64,000 nucleotides of DNA from Pseudothermotoga sp. (GTDB taxonomy: Bacteria; Thermotogota; Thermotogae; Thermotogales; DSM-5069). The translations under genes and the position numbers were made by a program. The stretch lies in assembly GCA_003510135.1 (NCBI GenBank), contig DOKY01000026.1, positions 13,569 through 77,568 of the forward strand, given 5' to 3'. Positions within the stretch are counted from its first letter, which is position 1; every line of letters starts with the position of its first letter. Below the pieces are notes generated by a model. The model ran no database searches and had not been told where the DNA came from. It saw nothing but the letters and a program-made list of their open reading frames with translations. Of the stretch, positions 36,983-46,848 are shown one piece after another.

Positions 36983-37615
36983 TCATTTTCGGGTCTTCTT
37001 GGGGCTCCTGATGAGCACCAAGCCACCCCTCGCTCCAGGAACAGAACCTTTGACCACTATGAGATTGTTTTCCACGTCCAGCTTCACAACCTCGAGGTTG
37101 TGAATCGTTACTCTCTCGTTCCCGTAATGCCCTGGCATCTTTTTGCCTTTGAAAATCTTTGCCGGCTCTGTGTGCTGACCCAAGGAACCGAGTTCTCTGT
37201 GGAACTTCGATCCATGAGTCTTCGGACCTCCAGAGAATCCCCACCTCTTGACACCGCCTGCAAAGCCCCTACCTTTCGTCCATCCAACGACGTCCACCAA
37301 CTCTCCAGGCTGGAATATGTCAACCTTGATGGTCTGTCCCACTTCGTACTTGCTCAGCTCTTCTTCGTTTTCGAGTCTCATCTCTCTCAGAACCCTCAGA
37401 GCCTTCAAGTTGGCCTTTTTGAAGTGTCCCGCGAGAGGCTTGTTGGTTTTCTTGATCTCCTCAAAACCCAGCTGGACAGCGCAGTATCCATCGACCTGAG
37501 GGGTCTTTTTCTGCACAACATAACATGGGCCAGCTTTAATCACCGTTGCTGGCACAACCTTGTTACCCTCGAACAGCTGGGTCATCCCCATCTTTCTGCC
37601 TATGATCATCTTCAT
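36983..37615 (-). CDS. rplC: 50S ribosomal protein L3
   Basis: 210-residue protein reaching the peptidyl-transferase centre. [20 protein letters not shown] and the loop [20 protein letters not shown] (with HREPGSIG-like HRELGSLGQ) identify it. Preceded by GGAGGTG. Confidence 0.98.
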   Translation of the reverse strand: MKMIIGRKMGMTQLFEGNKVVPATVIKAGPCYVVQKKTPQVDGYCAVQLGFEEIKKTNKPLAGHFKKANLKALRVLREMRLENEEELSKYEVGQTIKVDIFQPGELVDVVGWTKGRGFAGGVKRWGFSGGPKTHGSKFHRELGSLGQHTEPAKIFKGKKMPGHYGNERVTIHNLEVVKLDVENNLIVVKGSVPGARGGLVLIRSPKKTRK

Positions 37616-37635
37616 GCTCCAACACCTCCGAAGGT

Positions 37636-37944
37636 TCAGAGTTTGATCTCTACGTCGACACCTGCTGGGAGGTTTATCTTCATCAATGCATCGATCGTCT
37701 TTGGTGAAGGTTCGATTATGTCGATCAGTCTCTTGTGGACCCTCTTTTCGAACTGCTCACGCGAATCTTTGTGCTTGTGTGGGGATCGAAGCACCACATA
37801 AAGGGTCCTTTCCGTCGGCAATGGTATGGGACCGGATATTCTCGCGTTCGTGGATTTCGCGACTTCCACGATTTTCTTTGCGGATTCATCAAGAAGTTCG
37901 TGATCGTAAGCCTTCAATTTTATTCTGATCTTCTGTCCAGGCAT
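37636..37944 (-). CDS. rpsJ: 30S ribosomal protein S10
   Basis: 102-residue protein that also serves as NusE in antitermination. [20 protein letters not shown] and [20 protein letters not shown] are typical. The ATG at 37944 gives the family N terminus and length, with GGAGGG upstream; an in-frame start at 37971 would add nine unrelated acidic residues. Confidence 0.97.
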   Translation of the reverse strand: MPGQKIRIKLKAYDHELLDESAKKIVEVAKSTNARISGPIPLPTERTLYVVLRSPHKHKDSREQFEKRVHKRLIDIIEPSPKTIDALMKINLPAGVDVEIKL

Positions 37945-37974
37945 GAGTTTCGTTCCCTCCTCTTCGTCCAAAAG

Positions 37975-37993
37975 GTGGGGGCCGAGCCCCCAC
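37975..37993 (-). terminator. Terminator-like hairpin between tuf and rpsJ
   Basis: Directly after the tuf stop the minus strand reads GTGGGGGC-TCG-GCCCCCAC, a perfect 8-bp GC stem with a three-base loop, followed by CTTTTGG. It looks like an intrinsic terminator with a short T run, so it probably lets part of the transcripts through into the S10 genes, since no separate rpsJ promoter fits in the remaining 30 bp. Confidence 0.65.
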
Positions 37994-37999
37994 TCCAGA

Positions 38000-39199
38000 T
38001 CACTCTACGATCTCCGTGACGACTCCCGCTCCGACTGTTCTGCCACCTTCTCTGATAGCGAAGCGCATCCCTTTTTCTATAGCAACCGGGTAAATCAACT
38101 TGATGGTGAGTATCGCATTGTCACCGGGCATGACCATTTCCGCGTTGTTTCCGAGCTCGAGGATTTCACCGGTGACATCCGCCGTTCTTATGTAGAACTG
38201 AGGTCTGTAACCCTTCATGAACGGTGTATGCCTTCCACCTTCCTCTTTCTTCAGCACGTAAACGTTGGCTTTGAAAGTAGTGTGAGGAGTGATCGAGCCA
38301 GGCGCAGCAAGTACTTGTCCACGCTCGACCTCGTCCTTGTCGATACCTCTCAACAGACATCCCACGTTGTCTCCAGCTATTCCTTCCTCGAGCTCTTTCC
38401 TGAACATTTCAACGCTCGTTACAACCGTTTTCCTGGTCTCGTAGCTCAATCCAACGATCTCCACTTCGTCGCCCGGCCTGATGCGTCCACGCTCGATTCT
38501 TCCAGTAACGACCGTACCCCTTCCTGTAATCGAGAACACGTCCTCTATGGCCATCAGGAACGGTTTGTCAACATCACGGACAGGCTCAGGAATGTAGTTA
38601 TCCAGCGCATCCAGCAGCTCCTGAATCGGTTTGTACGCCGGATCGTTTGGATCGTTAGCCTCAAGTGCTTTGAGAGCAGAACCCCTGATCACGGGAACCT
38701 CGTCGCCGGGAAATTCGTATTTCGTCAACAATTCCCTGACTTCCATTTCAACGAGGTCGATCAATTCTGGATCGTCAACGGCATCGACTTTGTTCAAAAA
38801 GACCACCATGTATGGCACGTTGACCTGCCTCGCGAGGAGCACGTGCTCGCGTGTCTGTGGCATGGGTCCATCCGTTGCGGCAACGACCAAGATGGCTCCA
38901 TCCATCTGTGCGGCACCGGTGATCATGTTCTTTATGTAGTCAGCGTGGCCTGGACAGTCGATGTGCGCGTAGTGCCTTTTTTCGGTCTGATACTCAACAT
39001 GCGTGATGTTGATCGTGATTCCTCTTGCCTTTTCTTCCGGTGCTTTGTCGATCTGCTCGAAGGGCACATAATTTGCAAGACCCTTGAAGGACAGATACTT
39101 GGTGATCGCTGCTGTGAGCGTTGTCTTACCGTGGTCGATGTGACCTATGGTTCCAACATTGACGTGTGGTTTGGTTCTCACAAATTTTTCCTTAGCCAT
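38000..39199 (-). CDS. tuf: Elongation factor Tu
   Basis: 399-residue GTPase that delivers aminoacyl-tRNA. G1 [18 protein letters not shown], effector region [21 protein letters not shown]3 [10 protein letters not shown]4 NKVD and the C-terminal barrel ending [14 protein letters not shown] are all present. Only one tuf copy is in the window. Confidence 0.99.
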   Translation of the reverse strand: MAKEKFVRTKPHVNVGTIGHIDHGKTTLTAAITKYLSFKGLANYVPFEQIDKAPEEKARGITINITHVEYQTEKRHYAHIDCPGHADYIKNMITGAAQMDGAILVVAATDGPMPQTREHVLLARQVNVPYMVVFLNKVDAVDDPELIDLVEMEVRELLTKYEFPGDEVPVIRGSALKALEANDPNDPAYKPIQELLDALDNYIPEPVRDVDKPFLMAIEDVFSITGRGTVVTGRIERGRIRPGDEVEIVGLSYETRKTVVTSVEMFRKELEEGIAGDNVGCLLRGIDKDEVERGQVLAAPGSITPHTTFKANVYVLKKEEGGRHTPFMKGYRPQFYIRTADVTGEILELGNNAEMVMPGDNAILTIKLIYPVAIEKGMRFAIREGGRTVGAGVVTEIVE

Positions 39200-39219
39200 T
39201 CAAACTCCCTCCTTCACCT

Positions 39220-41304
39220 TTAAACAGCTTTCAAGAGCTTTTCCAGTATCCTGTCCGGTATCTCTTGATAGTGTGAGAACTGAGCTGTGTAAACAGCTCT
39301 GCCCTGGCTCAACGATCTCAGGACCGTGGCGTAACCAAAAAGCTCAGACATGGGAGCTGTCGCCCTGATGATCTTCGTGTTCCCTTTCGTTTCCAGACCC
39401 TCAATGTTGGCCCTTCGGGAACTCAGATCGGCTATGATCGAGCCCAGGTATTCTTCCGGTGTGATTATTTCCAGTTTCATGACCGGTTCCAGCAAGACTG
39501 GTTCACACTCTTTCATCGCGTTCTTGAAGGCCAAACTGGCTGCGATCTTGAAAGCAATCTCCGAAGAATCCACCTCGTGGTAAGAACCGTCTATTAGTAC
39601 CGCTCGTACCCCGATCATTGGATAGCCCGCCACATAACCCGTCTCCATGGCCTCGCGTATTCCCTGCTCTATAGCAGGAATGTACTCTTTCGGTATTGTA
39701 CCGCCAACAATGTTGTTGATAAACTCGAAATGTTTTCCCTTCTCGTACGGAATAGGCTCAAACCTTACCACCACGTGCCCGTATTGACCCCTGCCACCTG
39801 TCTGTCTTATGTACTTGCCCTCAGCAACGGCAGCCTTGGTGATGGTCTCCCTGTAAGAAACCTGGGGTCTTCCCACCCTGATGTTCACGTTGAATTCCCT
39901 CTTCAACCTGTCCGTCACGATCTCCAGGTGTAACTCGCCCATTCCAGACAGAATGATCTGACCGGTTTCTTTGTCGACTCCAACCTTCAATGTGGGGTCC
40001 TCTTCGCTGAGTGCCGTCACAGCACGGACCATTTTTTCTTCCTCTTCCTTCGTTGGCGCCTCGATCGCGACGGATATGACGGGTTCTGGAAAGTTGAACC
40101 TCTCTATAATTACCGGACGATTCTCGTCACAGAGAGTGTCTCCGGTCGTTGTGCTCTTCAATCCAACCACAGCAACTATGTCGCCTGGTCTCGCAAACTC
40201 GATCTCTTCTCTCTTGTCCGCGTGCATGAACATCAACCTTGCGACGCGTTCTCTGATGTTTTTCGTAGAGTTGTAGACGTAGGAGCCCTTGTTCAATCTG
40301 CCAGAATACACGCGCAGATAAGTTAGCTTACCGACGTATGGATCAACCTGTATCTTGAAAGCAAGCGCTGTAAAGCCGGTCTCTTCAGAAGGAACGATTT
40401 CTACGTCTTCACCGTCTGGGGTCTGAGCCCTCAACGGCGGCAGATCCAGGGGTGATGGAAGATAGTCGATGACCGCATCGAGCAACGGCTGAATGCCCTT
40501 GTTCCTTGCGGCTGCTCCGCACAGAACTGGCACTATTTCGTTCGCTATGGTCAACCTTCTGATCGCCGCTTTCAGTTTTTCTATGGGTATCTCCTCATCC
40601 TCAAGGTAGAGATTCAGGATCTCCTCGTCTTCCTCAGCGATGGCTGATATCAACTCTTCACGTCTGTCCTCGGCCTCACTGAGAAGTTGGGAAGGTATCT
40701 CTTCTTCCACGTACTGCGAGCCATCCTCACTGATCCAGTATATGGCTTTCATCTTCAGAAGATCTATGACACCAGTAAAATCTTTCTCAGAACCGATTGG
40801 CATCTGTATCGCGACGGGTTTCGCGTGAAGTCTATCGATCATGGTCTTGATTGCCATGTCGAAATCTGCACCTATCTTGTCCATCTTGTTCATAAACGCC
40901 AGTCTCGGCACGCCATACTTGTTCGCCTGGCGCCAAACTGTTTCGCTCTGTGGTTCCACGCCAGCAGTGGCGTCGAACACAGCGATCGCTCCATCCAGGA
41001 CCATCAAAGAGCGCTCGACCTCTATCGTGAAATCCACATGCCCGGGCGTATCAATTAGGTTTATTCTGTAACCTTTCCAGAAACACGTCGTTGCCGCCGC
41101 CTGTATCGTTATGCCCCTCTCCTTCTCCTGCTCCATCCAGTCCATCGTGGCGGTTCCCTCATCCACATTGCCGAGCATGTGCTTGCGGCCGGTATAGTAG
41201 AGTATGCGCTCAGACGTCGTTGTTTTACCGGCGTCTATGTGGGCCATTATTCCAATGTTACGAAGCTTCTCGAGAGGGACATAAAGGGCCTGGACTTCTA
41301 ACAT
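39220..41304 (-). CDS. fusA: Elongation factor G
   Basis: Translocation GTPase of about 694 residues. G1 [19 protein letters not shown], switch [23 protein letters not shown]4 NKMDK, and domain IV with [20 protein letters not shown] are clear. ATG at 41304 follows GAAGGGA; an in-frame GTG at 41322 contains that site. Lies between rpsG and tuf. Confidence 0.98.
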   Translation of the reverse strand: MLEVQALYVPLEKLRNIGIMAHIDAGKTTTSERILYYTGRKHMLGNVDEGTATMDWMEQEKERGITIQAAATTCFWKGYRINLIDTPGHVDFTIEVERSLMVLDGAIAVFDATAGVEPQSETVWRQANKYGVPRLAFMNKMDKIGADFDMAIKTMIDRLHAKPVAIQMPIGSEKDFTGVIDLLKMKAIYWISEDGSQYVEEEIPSQLLSEAEDRREELISAIAEEDEEILNLYLEDEEIPIEKLKAAIRRLTIANEIVPVLCGAAARNKGIQPLLDAVIDYLPSPLDLPPLRAQTPDGEDVEIVPSEETGFTALAFKIQVDPYVGKLTYLRVYSGRLNKGSYVYNSTKNIRERVARLMFMHADKREEIEFARPGDIVAVVGLKSTTTGDTLCDENRPVIIERFNFPEPVISVAIEAPTKEEEEKMVRAVTALSEEDPTLKVGVDKETGQIILSGMGELHLEIVTDRLKREFNVNIRVGRPQVSYRETITKAAVAEGKYIRQTGGRGQYGHVVVRFEPIPYEKGKHFEFINNIVGGTIPKEYIPAIEQGIREAMETGYVAGYPMIGVRAVLIDGSYHEVDSSEIAFKIAASLAFKNAMKECEPVLLEPVMKLEIITPEEYLGSIIADLSSRRANIEGLETKGNTKIIRATAPMSELFGYATVLRSLSQGRAVYTAQFSHYQEIPDRILEKLLKAV

Positions 41305-41315
41305 AAGTTTTCCCT

Positions 41316-41783
41316 TCACCACCGCAGATGGGCAAACGCTCTGTTCGCCTCCGCCATCCTGTGGACATCTTCCCTTTTCTTGACAGCGGCTCCTGTTCCT
41401 TGATATGAGGCAATCAGCTCCTCAGCAAGCTTCAAATACATGGGACGTCCTTTCTTTGCCCGCGCCGCATTGACTATCCAGCGCAAGGCAAGTGATGTTT
41501 TCCTCGGTTCTTGCACCTCAATGGGTACCTGGTAAGTTGCGCCACCAACACGCCTAGGTCGAACCTCAAGTACCGGCCTGACGTTGTCAACGGCCTTATG
41601 AAAGACTTCGAGCGGATCTTTACCCATCTTTTCCCTTATGTAATCGAAAGCCTTGTAGACGATCTTCTGCGCGACGGTCTTCTTGCCGTCCCACATGATT
41701 CTGTTGATCAACTTTGCTACCAGTACATCACCATAAACAGGATCCGGGGCTATCTTTCTAACCTCTGCTCTCCTTCTTCTCAC
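41316..41783 (-). CDS. rpsG: 30S ribosomal protein S7
   Basis: 155-residue protein that organises the 16S 3' domain. [20 protein letters not shown] at the N terminus, [20 protein letters not shown] and the C-terminal [15 protein letters not shown] are family hallmarks. The GTG at 41783 is preferred because GGAGGTT precedes it; an in-frame TTG at 41798 contains that site. Confidence 0.97.
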   Translation of the reverse strand: MRRRRAEVRKIAPDPVYGDVLVAKLINRIMWDGKKTVAQKIVYKAFDYIREKMGKDPLEVFHKAVDNVRPVLEVRPRRVGGATYQVPIEVQEPRKTSLALRWIVNAARAKKGRPMYLKLAEELIASYQGTGAAVKKREDVHRMAEANRAFAHLRW

Positions 41784-41801
41784 GCTACCAACCTCCAAAC
41801 A

Positions 41802-42176
41802 TCACTTCTTCGGTCTCTTGGCACCGTACTTGCTCCTGGACTGCCTCCTGTTTTCAACACCAGCCGCATCCAAGGCTCCCCGGATGATCTTGTACCTTAT
41901 CCCGGGAAGGTCCTTGACCCTTCCGCCCCTGACGAGGACAACAGAGTGCTCCTGCAAGTTGTGCCCGATTCCGGGTATGTACGCCGTTACCTCGATGCCG
42001 TTGGAAAGTCTGACTCTCGCGATCTTTCTCAAAGCCGAGTTGGGTTTCTTCGGTGTCATCGTGGTGACACGGACACAAACGCCGCGCTTTTGCGGGTTCC
42101 CCATCAAAGCGGGTGCCTTAGATTTTTCCACTTTCCTTTCGCGACCAAATCGGATTAACTGGTTTATGGTCGGCAT
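41802..42176 (-). CDS. rpsL: 30S ribosomal protein S12
   Basis: 124-residue decoding-centre protein ([57 protein letters not shown]). The ATG at 42176 follows GGGAGG; 26 further in-frame codons upstream are not S12-like and overlap the promoter. First gene of the 35-gene ribosomal operon; rpoB/rpoC are not upstream here. Confidence 0.98.
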   Translation of the reverse strand: MPTINQLIRFGRERKVEKSKAPALMGNPQKRGVCVRVTTMTPKKPNSALRKIARVRLSNGIEVTAYIPGIGHNLQEHSVVLVRGGRVKDLPGIRYKIIRGALDAAGVENRRQSRSKYGAKRPKK

Positions 42177-42210
42177 GAAAAACCTCCCTTCAGCGACACA
42201 CCGACTCGTC

Positions 42211-42239
42211 ATTTTATTACAAAAGGCGTGTTGTGTCAA
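42211..42239 (-). promoter_or_regulatory. Main promoter of the ribosomal operon
   Basis: On the minus strand a perfect TTGACA (42234-42239) and TAAAAT (42211-42216) are separated by 17 bp, 35 bp ahead of the rpsL start. This is the strongest sigma-A type promoter in the window and should drive rpsL to rplQ. Confidence 0.85.
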
Positions 42240-42265
42240 TGGTGCAAAGAACATTCGCGAAACTC

Positions 42266-42271
42266 ATTATA
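42266..42271 (-). promoter_or_regulatory. Possible second -10 box upstream of rpsL
   Basis: A perfect TATAAT on the minus strand, about 50 bp upstream of the main promoter. Its best 17-bp-spaced -35 is the weak GTATTT, so this is only a candidate tandem promoter. Confidence 0.35.
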
Positions 42272-42332
42272 CTACCCGGCAACGCAGAAAATACAACAAC
42301 GGTTTGAAATTATCTTTAACGCTCATTTCAGT

Positions 42333-42842
42333 TCAATACTCTATACCTCTTCTTGCCTGAACACCGCGCGAGTAATAATGCTTAACCTCGACCATTTCCG
42401 TCACCAGATCCGCCACATCTATCAACTCCTGGGGAGCGTACCTTCCCGTGATGATGAGTTCGGTTCTTTCGTGCCGTTTCGAAACCACATCGAGCAGGTC
42501 CTGAACTTGGAACAAACCAAGATAAACAGCCACGTTCGCTTCATCCATCACGACGATGTCGTATTCACCGCTGCTGACCACTTCACGACAACGATTCAGT
42601 CCCTGCATCGCCAGTTTTCTGTCTTCTTCGTCGGGCTTTCCATGAATGAACTTCGGCCTTCCAAACCTCTCCAGGGTGACGTTCTCGAAACACTGCAAGG
42701 AATGTAGCTCACCGTAATCCATTCCCTTCAAAAATTGTGCAATGTACACCTTCATCCCGTGCCCGAGCGCCCTCAGTGCCAGACCGAGTGCCGCAGTTGT
42801 TTTACCCTTTCCGTTCCCCGTGTAAACGTGAACGTATCCCAT
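42333..42842 (-). CDS. cobO: Corrinoid adenosyltransferase, CobO/BtuR family
   Basis: 169-residue enzyme that adenosylates cob(I)alamin-type corrinoids. The P-loop GNGKGKTTAALGLALRALG at the N terminus, VVMDEANVAVYLGLF (Walker B) and ELIITGRYAPQELIDVADLV are the family motifs. No other cobalamin gene lies nearby, so here it may serve salvage. Last gene of the uvrC-TmcAL unit, 13 bp after TmcAL. Confidence 0.95.
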   Translation of the reverse strand: MGYVHVYTGNGKGKTTAALGLALRALGHGMKVYIAQFLKGMDYGELHSLQCFENVTLERFGRPKFIHGKPDEEDRKLAMQGLNRCREVVSSGEYDIVVMDEANVAVYLGLFQVQDLLDVVSKRHERTELIITGRYAPQELIDVADLVTEMVEVKHYYSRGVQARRGIEY

Positions 42843-42854
42843 AATCTTGCCTCC

Positions 42855-44141
42855 TTATGTAGTGATAATCGGTGGAATCTTGAAATCCCTGTCGCCGATC
42901 CTTTCTGAGGTTTTTGGAAACAGTAGCGCGTGCAACGAGGTGGCCTTGATGTCGTAGAGCAGTTGTTGCTCGAACAACTGAGGATCCAGCTGGAATCTTT
43001 CAGGTTTCTTCATTGCTTGTTCCAGCACCTTTCTGTACAACGAGCAGAGCGAGATGATAGGCACCCGAGAAACTCGCTTCATTTTCGACAGCAGTTCTCT
43101 ACCTCTCGATGAAAATCCCAGTACTCTCAGATACTGAGGTCCGAGTGAGTTTGATCTCTCGACGAATTCGCTTGTCACATCGAACAGTGCGTAAAGACAG
43201 AGTCGCCTGATCTTGCTGAGGGTGAAGCGCTTGCTCTTCACACAGGAAAAGAAATCTTCCAAATTCGTCACTTTCACCGCGCAGTCAACGAAACGCTTGT
43301 CCAGCCCCTCATCGAACCCGTGCAATCTTTGAAGCTGTGATCTGTCCATGAGTCTCAGCTTGGACAGGATCATGGTTTCCATGTGTTGTAGAAATACGGG
43401 TCCTCTTCCTTCGTTCAGCTCGCGTGAGATGACCCTGAGACTGCTCGCTGGCAGGGCCTTGCTTATCTTGTCCCATTCTCCGCTGGAAATGCACCTTCTT
43501 ATAGCAGTGGCGCTTGAGAACTTTCCCTGGAACCTTTCATCCCTGTCCTCCGCCCCAACCCTTCTCACAACGAGTGGTTTGATCGGACTGTTCAGGAGCA
43601 TGATTGACCTGATGTACTCGATACCGAGTATATCGTTAGATTTTTCAATCTTCAGCACTTCCTTCGGTTCCATCACTTTGGTGATTTCGAAGTACTTCAT
43701 CAGGGCGTACTTCCTCGCGTTTGGAAAAGAGTGTCCCTTCTTCAACTCCTCTCGTATCAGTGAGGGGAAGGGATCGGGTTGTTTCACCATAACCGCCGCG
43801 ATCGTTTGAAGAAAATTCAAATCTGCCGATTCGCTTCCGAAAACTATGTCGGTCACGACGCCGGTGTTGTGGAGTGACCACACTGCGCCGCGTGCAAAAC
43901 CGCCGGCGTCCTGAACCGCATAGATAAACGGCAGTTCCAGAACAACGTCTATACCGTTCAAGAGCGCTATCTCAGCACGCGAGAACTTGTCTATTATGGC
44001 CGGTTCGCCTCTCTGGCAGAAACTCCCGCTCATCACAGCCACAACGTAGTCTGGATTGGTGAGCTCCTTGGCCTTCGTCAAATGGTAAAGATGCCCGTTG
44101 TGAAAAGGGTTGTACTCGACTATAACTCCGAGCACTCTCAT
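42855..44141 (-). CDS. tmcAL: tRNA(Met) cytidine acetate ligase TmcAL
   Basis: 428-residue nucleotidyltransferase-like protein that makes N4-acetylcytidine at the wobble base of elongator tRNA-Met, using acetate and ATP. The N-terminal motif VIVEYNPFHNGHLYHLTKA carries HxGH; MSGSFCQRGEPAIIDKFSRA and VLELPFIYAVQDAGGFARGA follow. The former family name was YlbM/DUF795. Start overlaps the upstream membrane protein's stop by 4 bp. Confidence 0.92.
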   Translation of the reverse strand: MRVLGVIVEYNPFHNGHLYHLTKAKELTNPDYVVAVMSGSFCQRGEPAIIDKFSRAEIALLNGIDVVLELPFIYAVQDAGGFARGAVWSLHNTGVVTDIVFGSESADLNFLQTIAAVMVKQPDPFPSLIREELKKGHSFPNARKYALMKYFEITKVMEPKEVLKIEKSNDILGIEYIRSIMLLNSPIKPLVVRRVGAEDRDERFQGKFSSATAIRRCISSGEWDKISKALPASSLRVISRELNEGRGPVFLQHMETMILSKLRLMDRSQLQRLHGFDEGLDKRFVDCAVKVTNLEDFFSCVKSKRFTLSKIRRLCLYALFDVTSEFVERSNSLGPQYLRVLGFSSRGRELLSKMKRVSRVPIISLCSLYRKVLEQAMKKPERFQLDPQLFEQQLLYDIKATSLHALLFPKTSERIGDRDFKIPPIITT

Positions 44142-44590
44142 GGGCTGTACCTCTCCATTCTGATCAAACTGAACTGGAAAGAGAAAAAGATTAACGACAG
44201 CGCCAGCAAACCAACCGAAACGAGTTTCACCAGGCCGATCTCACCGTAAGATCCAAGCAGATCCTCAGCAAACCATCCGATACCGCTTGCGACCATTCTG
44301 TAGATCTGAATAGCTATTGAGAGCGCACTTGAAGAAAACGCAAAGGAAAGAAAAATAACGTGGTTGTCCCCGCTCGCCTTCGCCAGAGAGTAAAGACAGG
44401 TGCACAATCCGGAAGCCAAGAAGGACAGTGCAAAGGCCAAAAACCACCTCGAACTCTTCACCGCAACGTTCAAAATGTCGTTCAGGAATGGTGAAGCATA
44501 GCTTACAAGCGAATAGCCGATGAGCATGACAAGGGCGAACGTACTCCACAGTACGCCTATGATGAAGGCCAAATAGAGTACAGTTTTCAT
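44138..44590 (-). CDS. Unrecognised small membrane protein
   Basis: A protein of about 150 residues with four hydrophobic segments (about 2-25, 45-65, 75-100 and 120-142). I do not recognise a family, and no catalytic motif is evident. The ATG at 44590 is used because GAGGTG precedes it by six bases; GTG codons just upstream lie inside that site. Overlapping stop/start with TmcAL points to cotranscription. Confidence 0.7.
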   Translation of the reverse strand: MKTVLYLAFIIGVLWSTFALVMLIGYSLVSYASPFLNDILNVAVKSSRWFLAFALSFLASGLCTCLYSLAKASGDNHVIFLSFAFSSSALSIAIQIYRMVASGIGWFAEDLLGSYGEIGLVKLVSVGLLALSLIFFSFQFSLIRMERYSP

Positions 44591-44605
44591 AGCCACCACC
44601 TCGCT

Positions 44606-46282
44606 TCATATTTTCGATACGAGCAACTTTGCCAGTCGCTCACTTCCAAGGATTTTTGCCAGTTCCTCGATCGAAGCTTCTCTGATTTGCTGAAGGCTGT
44701 CGAATCTCTGCAGCAACTTTTTCCTCCTCTTCGGGCCCATCATTGGTATTGTCTCTATGATCGATTCGAGCAGGTGTTTGTCCCTCAATTTTTGATGGAA
44801 AGCGTTGGCGAACCTGTGCGCTTCATCTCTTATCGCCACAAGTAAGCGTACCACGGGATGATCCTTTGGCAGAGACAGTTCACCTTCGTTCGTGCAAACT
44901 GTCTCTTCTGCCTTGGCCAAACCGACAACCGCACACTCTTTTCCGATCTCACGCAGAATGTCCGATGCTGCCCGAACCTGTGCAATTCCTCCATCCACGA
45001 AGACCAGATCGGGAGTTTGATGCTTTGAGTATCTACGCTTCACCACTTCCCGAATGGCAGCCGGATCGTCGTTAGCCACGTTTTGGAGTTTGTAATGTCT
45101 GTACAACGATTTAACGGGCAGGCCGTCTCTGAACACGACGAGGGAAGCCACCGTGAGTTGACCTTGCAGGTGGGCCACATCGATACCTTCTATGGCCTTC
45201 GGAAGGTTCTGGAGTTTGAGCAGTTCTTTGAGCTGTTCGAGCGCCTTGATGCTGAGTTCCAGTTTTTGCGCGCTCAGCTGAGCGTTCTCTGAAGCCTTCC
45301 TGAGCAGTTCTGCCTCCGTTTCATCTGCTGGAGGCCTTATCTGTGCTTGGAGCTCCAACTTTACAGGTTTTCTCGTGAGAACCAGCTGTGGAAGTTCGTT
45401 TCTGTTGACTACGTAGTAGTGAAACAGGAAATCTTCGATCCTGGTTGAATCCAGGCTGTAGTTGAGCTTCGCGACGATGTTTCCACCTCTGACGCGAAGC
45501 ACAACGTAACATTTACCACTGCTTCCGATGACGTCCAGATTCCGCCACGGTTCGAGCACCACACCCTGGTTTTCCAGCAGCCGTTGCAGGTTGAGAAGAA
45601 GATCTCTGTACTTGGCGGCGTTTTCGAAGTCAAGCATGGAGGCGTGCTTTTTCATCTTCTCTTCCAGAAGTTTGAACGTTTCCCGCGTCTCACCCTTCAA
45701 AAACCTTCTCAGCGGGTCGATGCTCAAATTGATGTACGTTTCTGGACCTATCCCCGAGGAACAGGGTGCGAGGCATCTGTGTAAGTGGTACTCCGCGCAC
45801 GGTTTCTTCACCCTCTTCAAATCTTTCTCACACATTCTGAACTGGTAAACCTGCTGCAGATAATCCAGCAAATTTCTCAGCAACGTGATGTTCGTGTATG
45901 GACCATAGTATTCTCCTTCGAGATTTCGCTTTCTCACTACCCGCACCAGCGGGAAGTCTTCCTTTGTGATCTCGACGTACGGATAGTACTCGCTCTCTTT
46001 GAGCATCACGTTGTATTTGGGCTTGTGCTGGAAGATCAAACTGGCTTCGAGCAGCAACGCCTCTTTTTCGTTAGAAACCACCAGATAATCCAGTTCGACG
46101 GCTTCCTTTATCAGTGCCTGCACCTTTGTATTCCTCTTACGCGATGAATCACTGAAGTAAGTCATCAATCTGCGGCGCAGATCTTTCGCCTTGCCTATGT
46201 AGAGATACTCCCTGTCTTTTCCATAGAATATGTACACGCCAGGTTTATTCGGAGCGAGCTCCGCCTTCCTTCGAAGATCCAC
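44606..46282 (-). CDS. uvrC: UvrABC system subunit C
   Basis: Excision nuclease of 558 residues that cuts both sides of a lesion. GIY-YIG domain at the N terminus (NKPGVYIFYGKDREYLYIGK), UVR motif near 200, RNase H-like domain (EGIDVAHLQGQLTVASLVVF, LVFVDGGIAQVRAA) and a helix-hairpin-helix tail (ETIPMMGPKRRKKLLQRFDS). GTG start with GGAGGT upstream. First gene of the unit running to cobO. Confidence 0.97.
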   Translation of the reverse strand: MDLRRKAELAPNKPGVYIFYGKDREYLYIGKAKDLRRRLMTYFSDSSRKRNTKVQALIKEAVELDYLVVSNEKEALLLEASLIFQHKPKYNVMLKESEYYPYVEITKEDFPLVRVVRKRNLEGEYYGPYTNITLLRNLLDYLQQVYQFRMCEKDLKRVKKPCAEYHLHRCLAPCSSGIGPETYINLSIDPLRRFLKGETRETFKLLEEKMKKHASMLDFENAAKYRDLLLNLQRLLENQGVVLEPWRNLDVIGSSGKCYVVLRVRGGNIVAKLNYSLDSTRIEDFLFHYYVVNRNELPQLVLTRKPVKLELQAQIRPPADETEAELLRKASENAQLSAQKLELSIKALEQLKELLKLQNLPKAIEGIDVAHLQGQLTVASLVVFRDGLPVKSLYRHYKLQNVANDDPAAIREVVKRRYSKHQTPDLVFVDGGIAQVRAASDILREIGKECAVVGLAKAEETVCTNEGELSLPKDHPVVRLLVAIRDEAHRFANAFHQKLRDKHLLESIIETIPMMGPKRRKKLLQRFDSLQQIREASIEELAKILGSERLAKLLVSKI

Positions 46283-46302
46283 AGGCTGACCTCCAACAGT
46301 CT

Positions 46303-46330
46303 ATTTTACTCTGTCGTTCTTCACTGACAA
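46303..46330 (-). promoter_or_regulatory. Promoter for the uvrC unit
   Basis: On the minus strand TTGTCA (46325-46330) and TAAAAT (46303-46308) are 16 bp apart, giving a short leader before uvrC. It points away from the feoA promoter region. Confidence 0.6.
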
Positions 46331-46339
46331 GAAAAGTCC

Positions 46340-46370
46340 TTGAGTTCTCAGGGAGTAGTGGTAATATTAT
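46340..46370 (+). promoter_or_regulatory. Possible promoter for the feo operon
   Basis: TTGAGT at 46340-46345 is followed 16-19 bp later by AT-rich candidates (TAATAT at 46362, TATTAT at 46365). The exact -10 is uncertain. Whichever is used, the palindrome at 46370-46392 would cover the transcription start. Confidence 0.4.
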
Positions 46371-46392
46371 TATTGAGAATGAATCTCAATAA
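46370..46392 (+). promoter_or_regulatory. Fur-like operator before feoA
   Basis: A perfect inverted repeat with 9-bp arms, TTATTGAGA and TCTCAATAA, around a 5-bp centre. The core TGAGAATGAATCTCA closely resembles Fur boxes of the type AATGAGAATGATTCTCATT. Its place between the likely -10 and the feoA start suits iron-dependent repression. The regulator gene is not in the window. Confidence 0.65.
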
Positions 46393-46404
46393 GAAGGAAG
46401 GGAG

Positions 46405-46848
46405 ATGGCGATGTCGCTCTCGGATGTTCCTGTAGGGTTTGAGGCAAAGATAATATCCGTGCCGGATGATGACGTGGGCAGCAGATTGTTATCCATGGGT
46501 TTCGTTCCTGGCAACAGCGTGAAAGTGATCAGCTGTGCTCCCCTGGGTGATCCGAGAGTCTACATGGTCATGGGCAAGATGGTAACACTGAGAAACGATG
46601 AAGCAAAAAGAATTCTGGTCTCTGTTGAGAACGGCATGGAGCCACTTTCGAACGTCACTGATGGAATCTGGAGGGTTGTTCATCTGGTCGGAGGACGAAA
46701 TTTTCGTGAGAAGCTCAGATCTATGGGCATTGACATTGGCAGTACAGTGAAGATCGTTTCGAAGGGTGTCGTCGAAACGAACAGAGGAGTGTTCAGGATA
46801 GGTTTGGGGATGGCCAGAAGGATTTTCCTTAGGAGGGATGATGCTTGA
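46405..46848 (+). CDS. feoA: FeoA protein with two tandem FeoA domains
   Basis: A 147-residue protein made of two SH3-like FeoA domains. The first (about 5-73) contains SRLLSMGFVPGNSVKVISCA and MVMGKMVTLRNDEAKRILV; the second (about 80-145) contains REKLRSMGIDIGSTVKIVSK and FRIGLGMARRIFL. Single FeoA proteins are about 75-80 residues, so this is a duplication or fusion. FeoA assists FeoB in ferrous iron uptake. A second Met at 46411 could also be the start. Its stop overlaps the feoB start. Confidence 0.9.
   Translation: MAMSLSDVPVGFEAKIISVPDDDVGSRLLSMGFVPGNSVKVISCAPLGDPRVYMVMGKMVTLRNDEAKRILVSVENGMEPLSNVTDGIWRVVHLVGGRNFREKLRSMGIDIGSTVKIVSKGVVETNRGVFRIGLGMARRIFLRRDDA

Noticed and set aside
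37943..39223. 426-codon + strand open frame
   Set aside because: Lies opposite tuf; its product is a codon-bias shadow without any recognisable motif.
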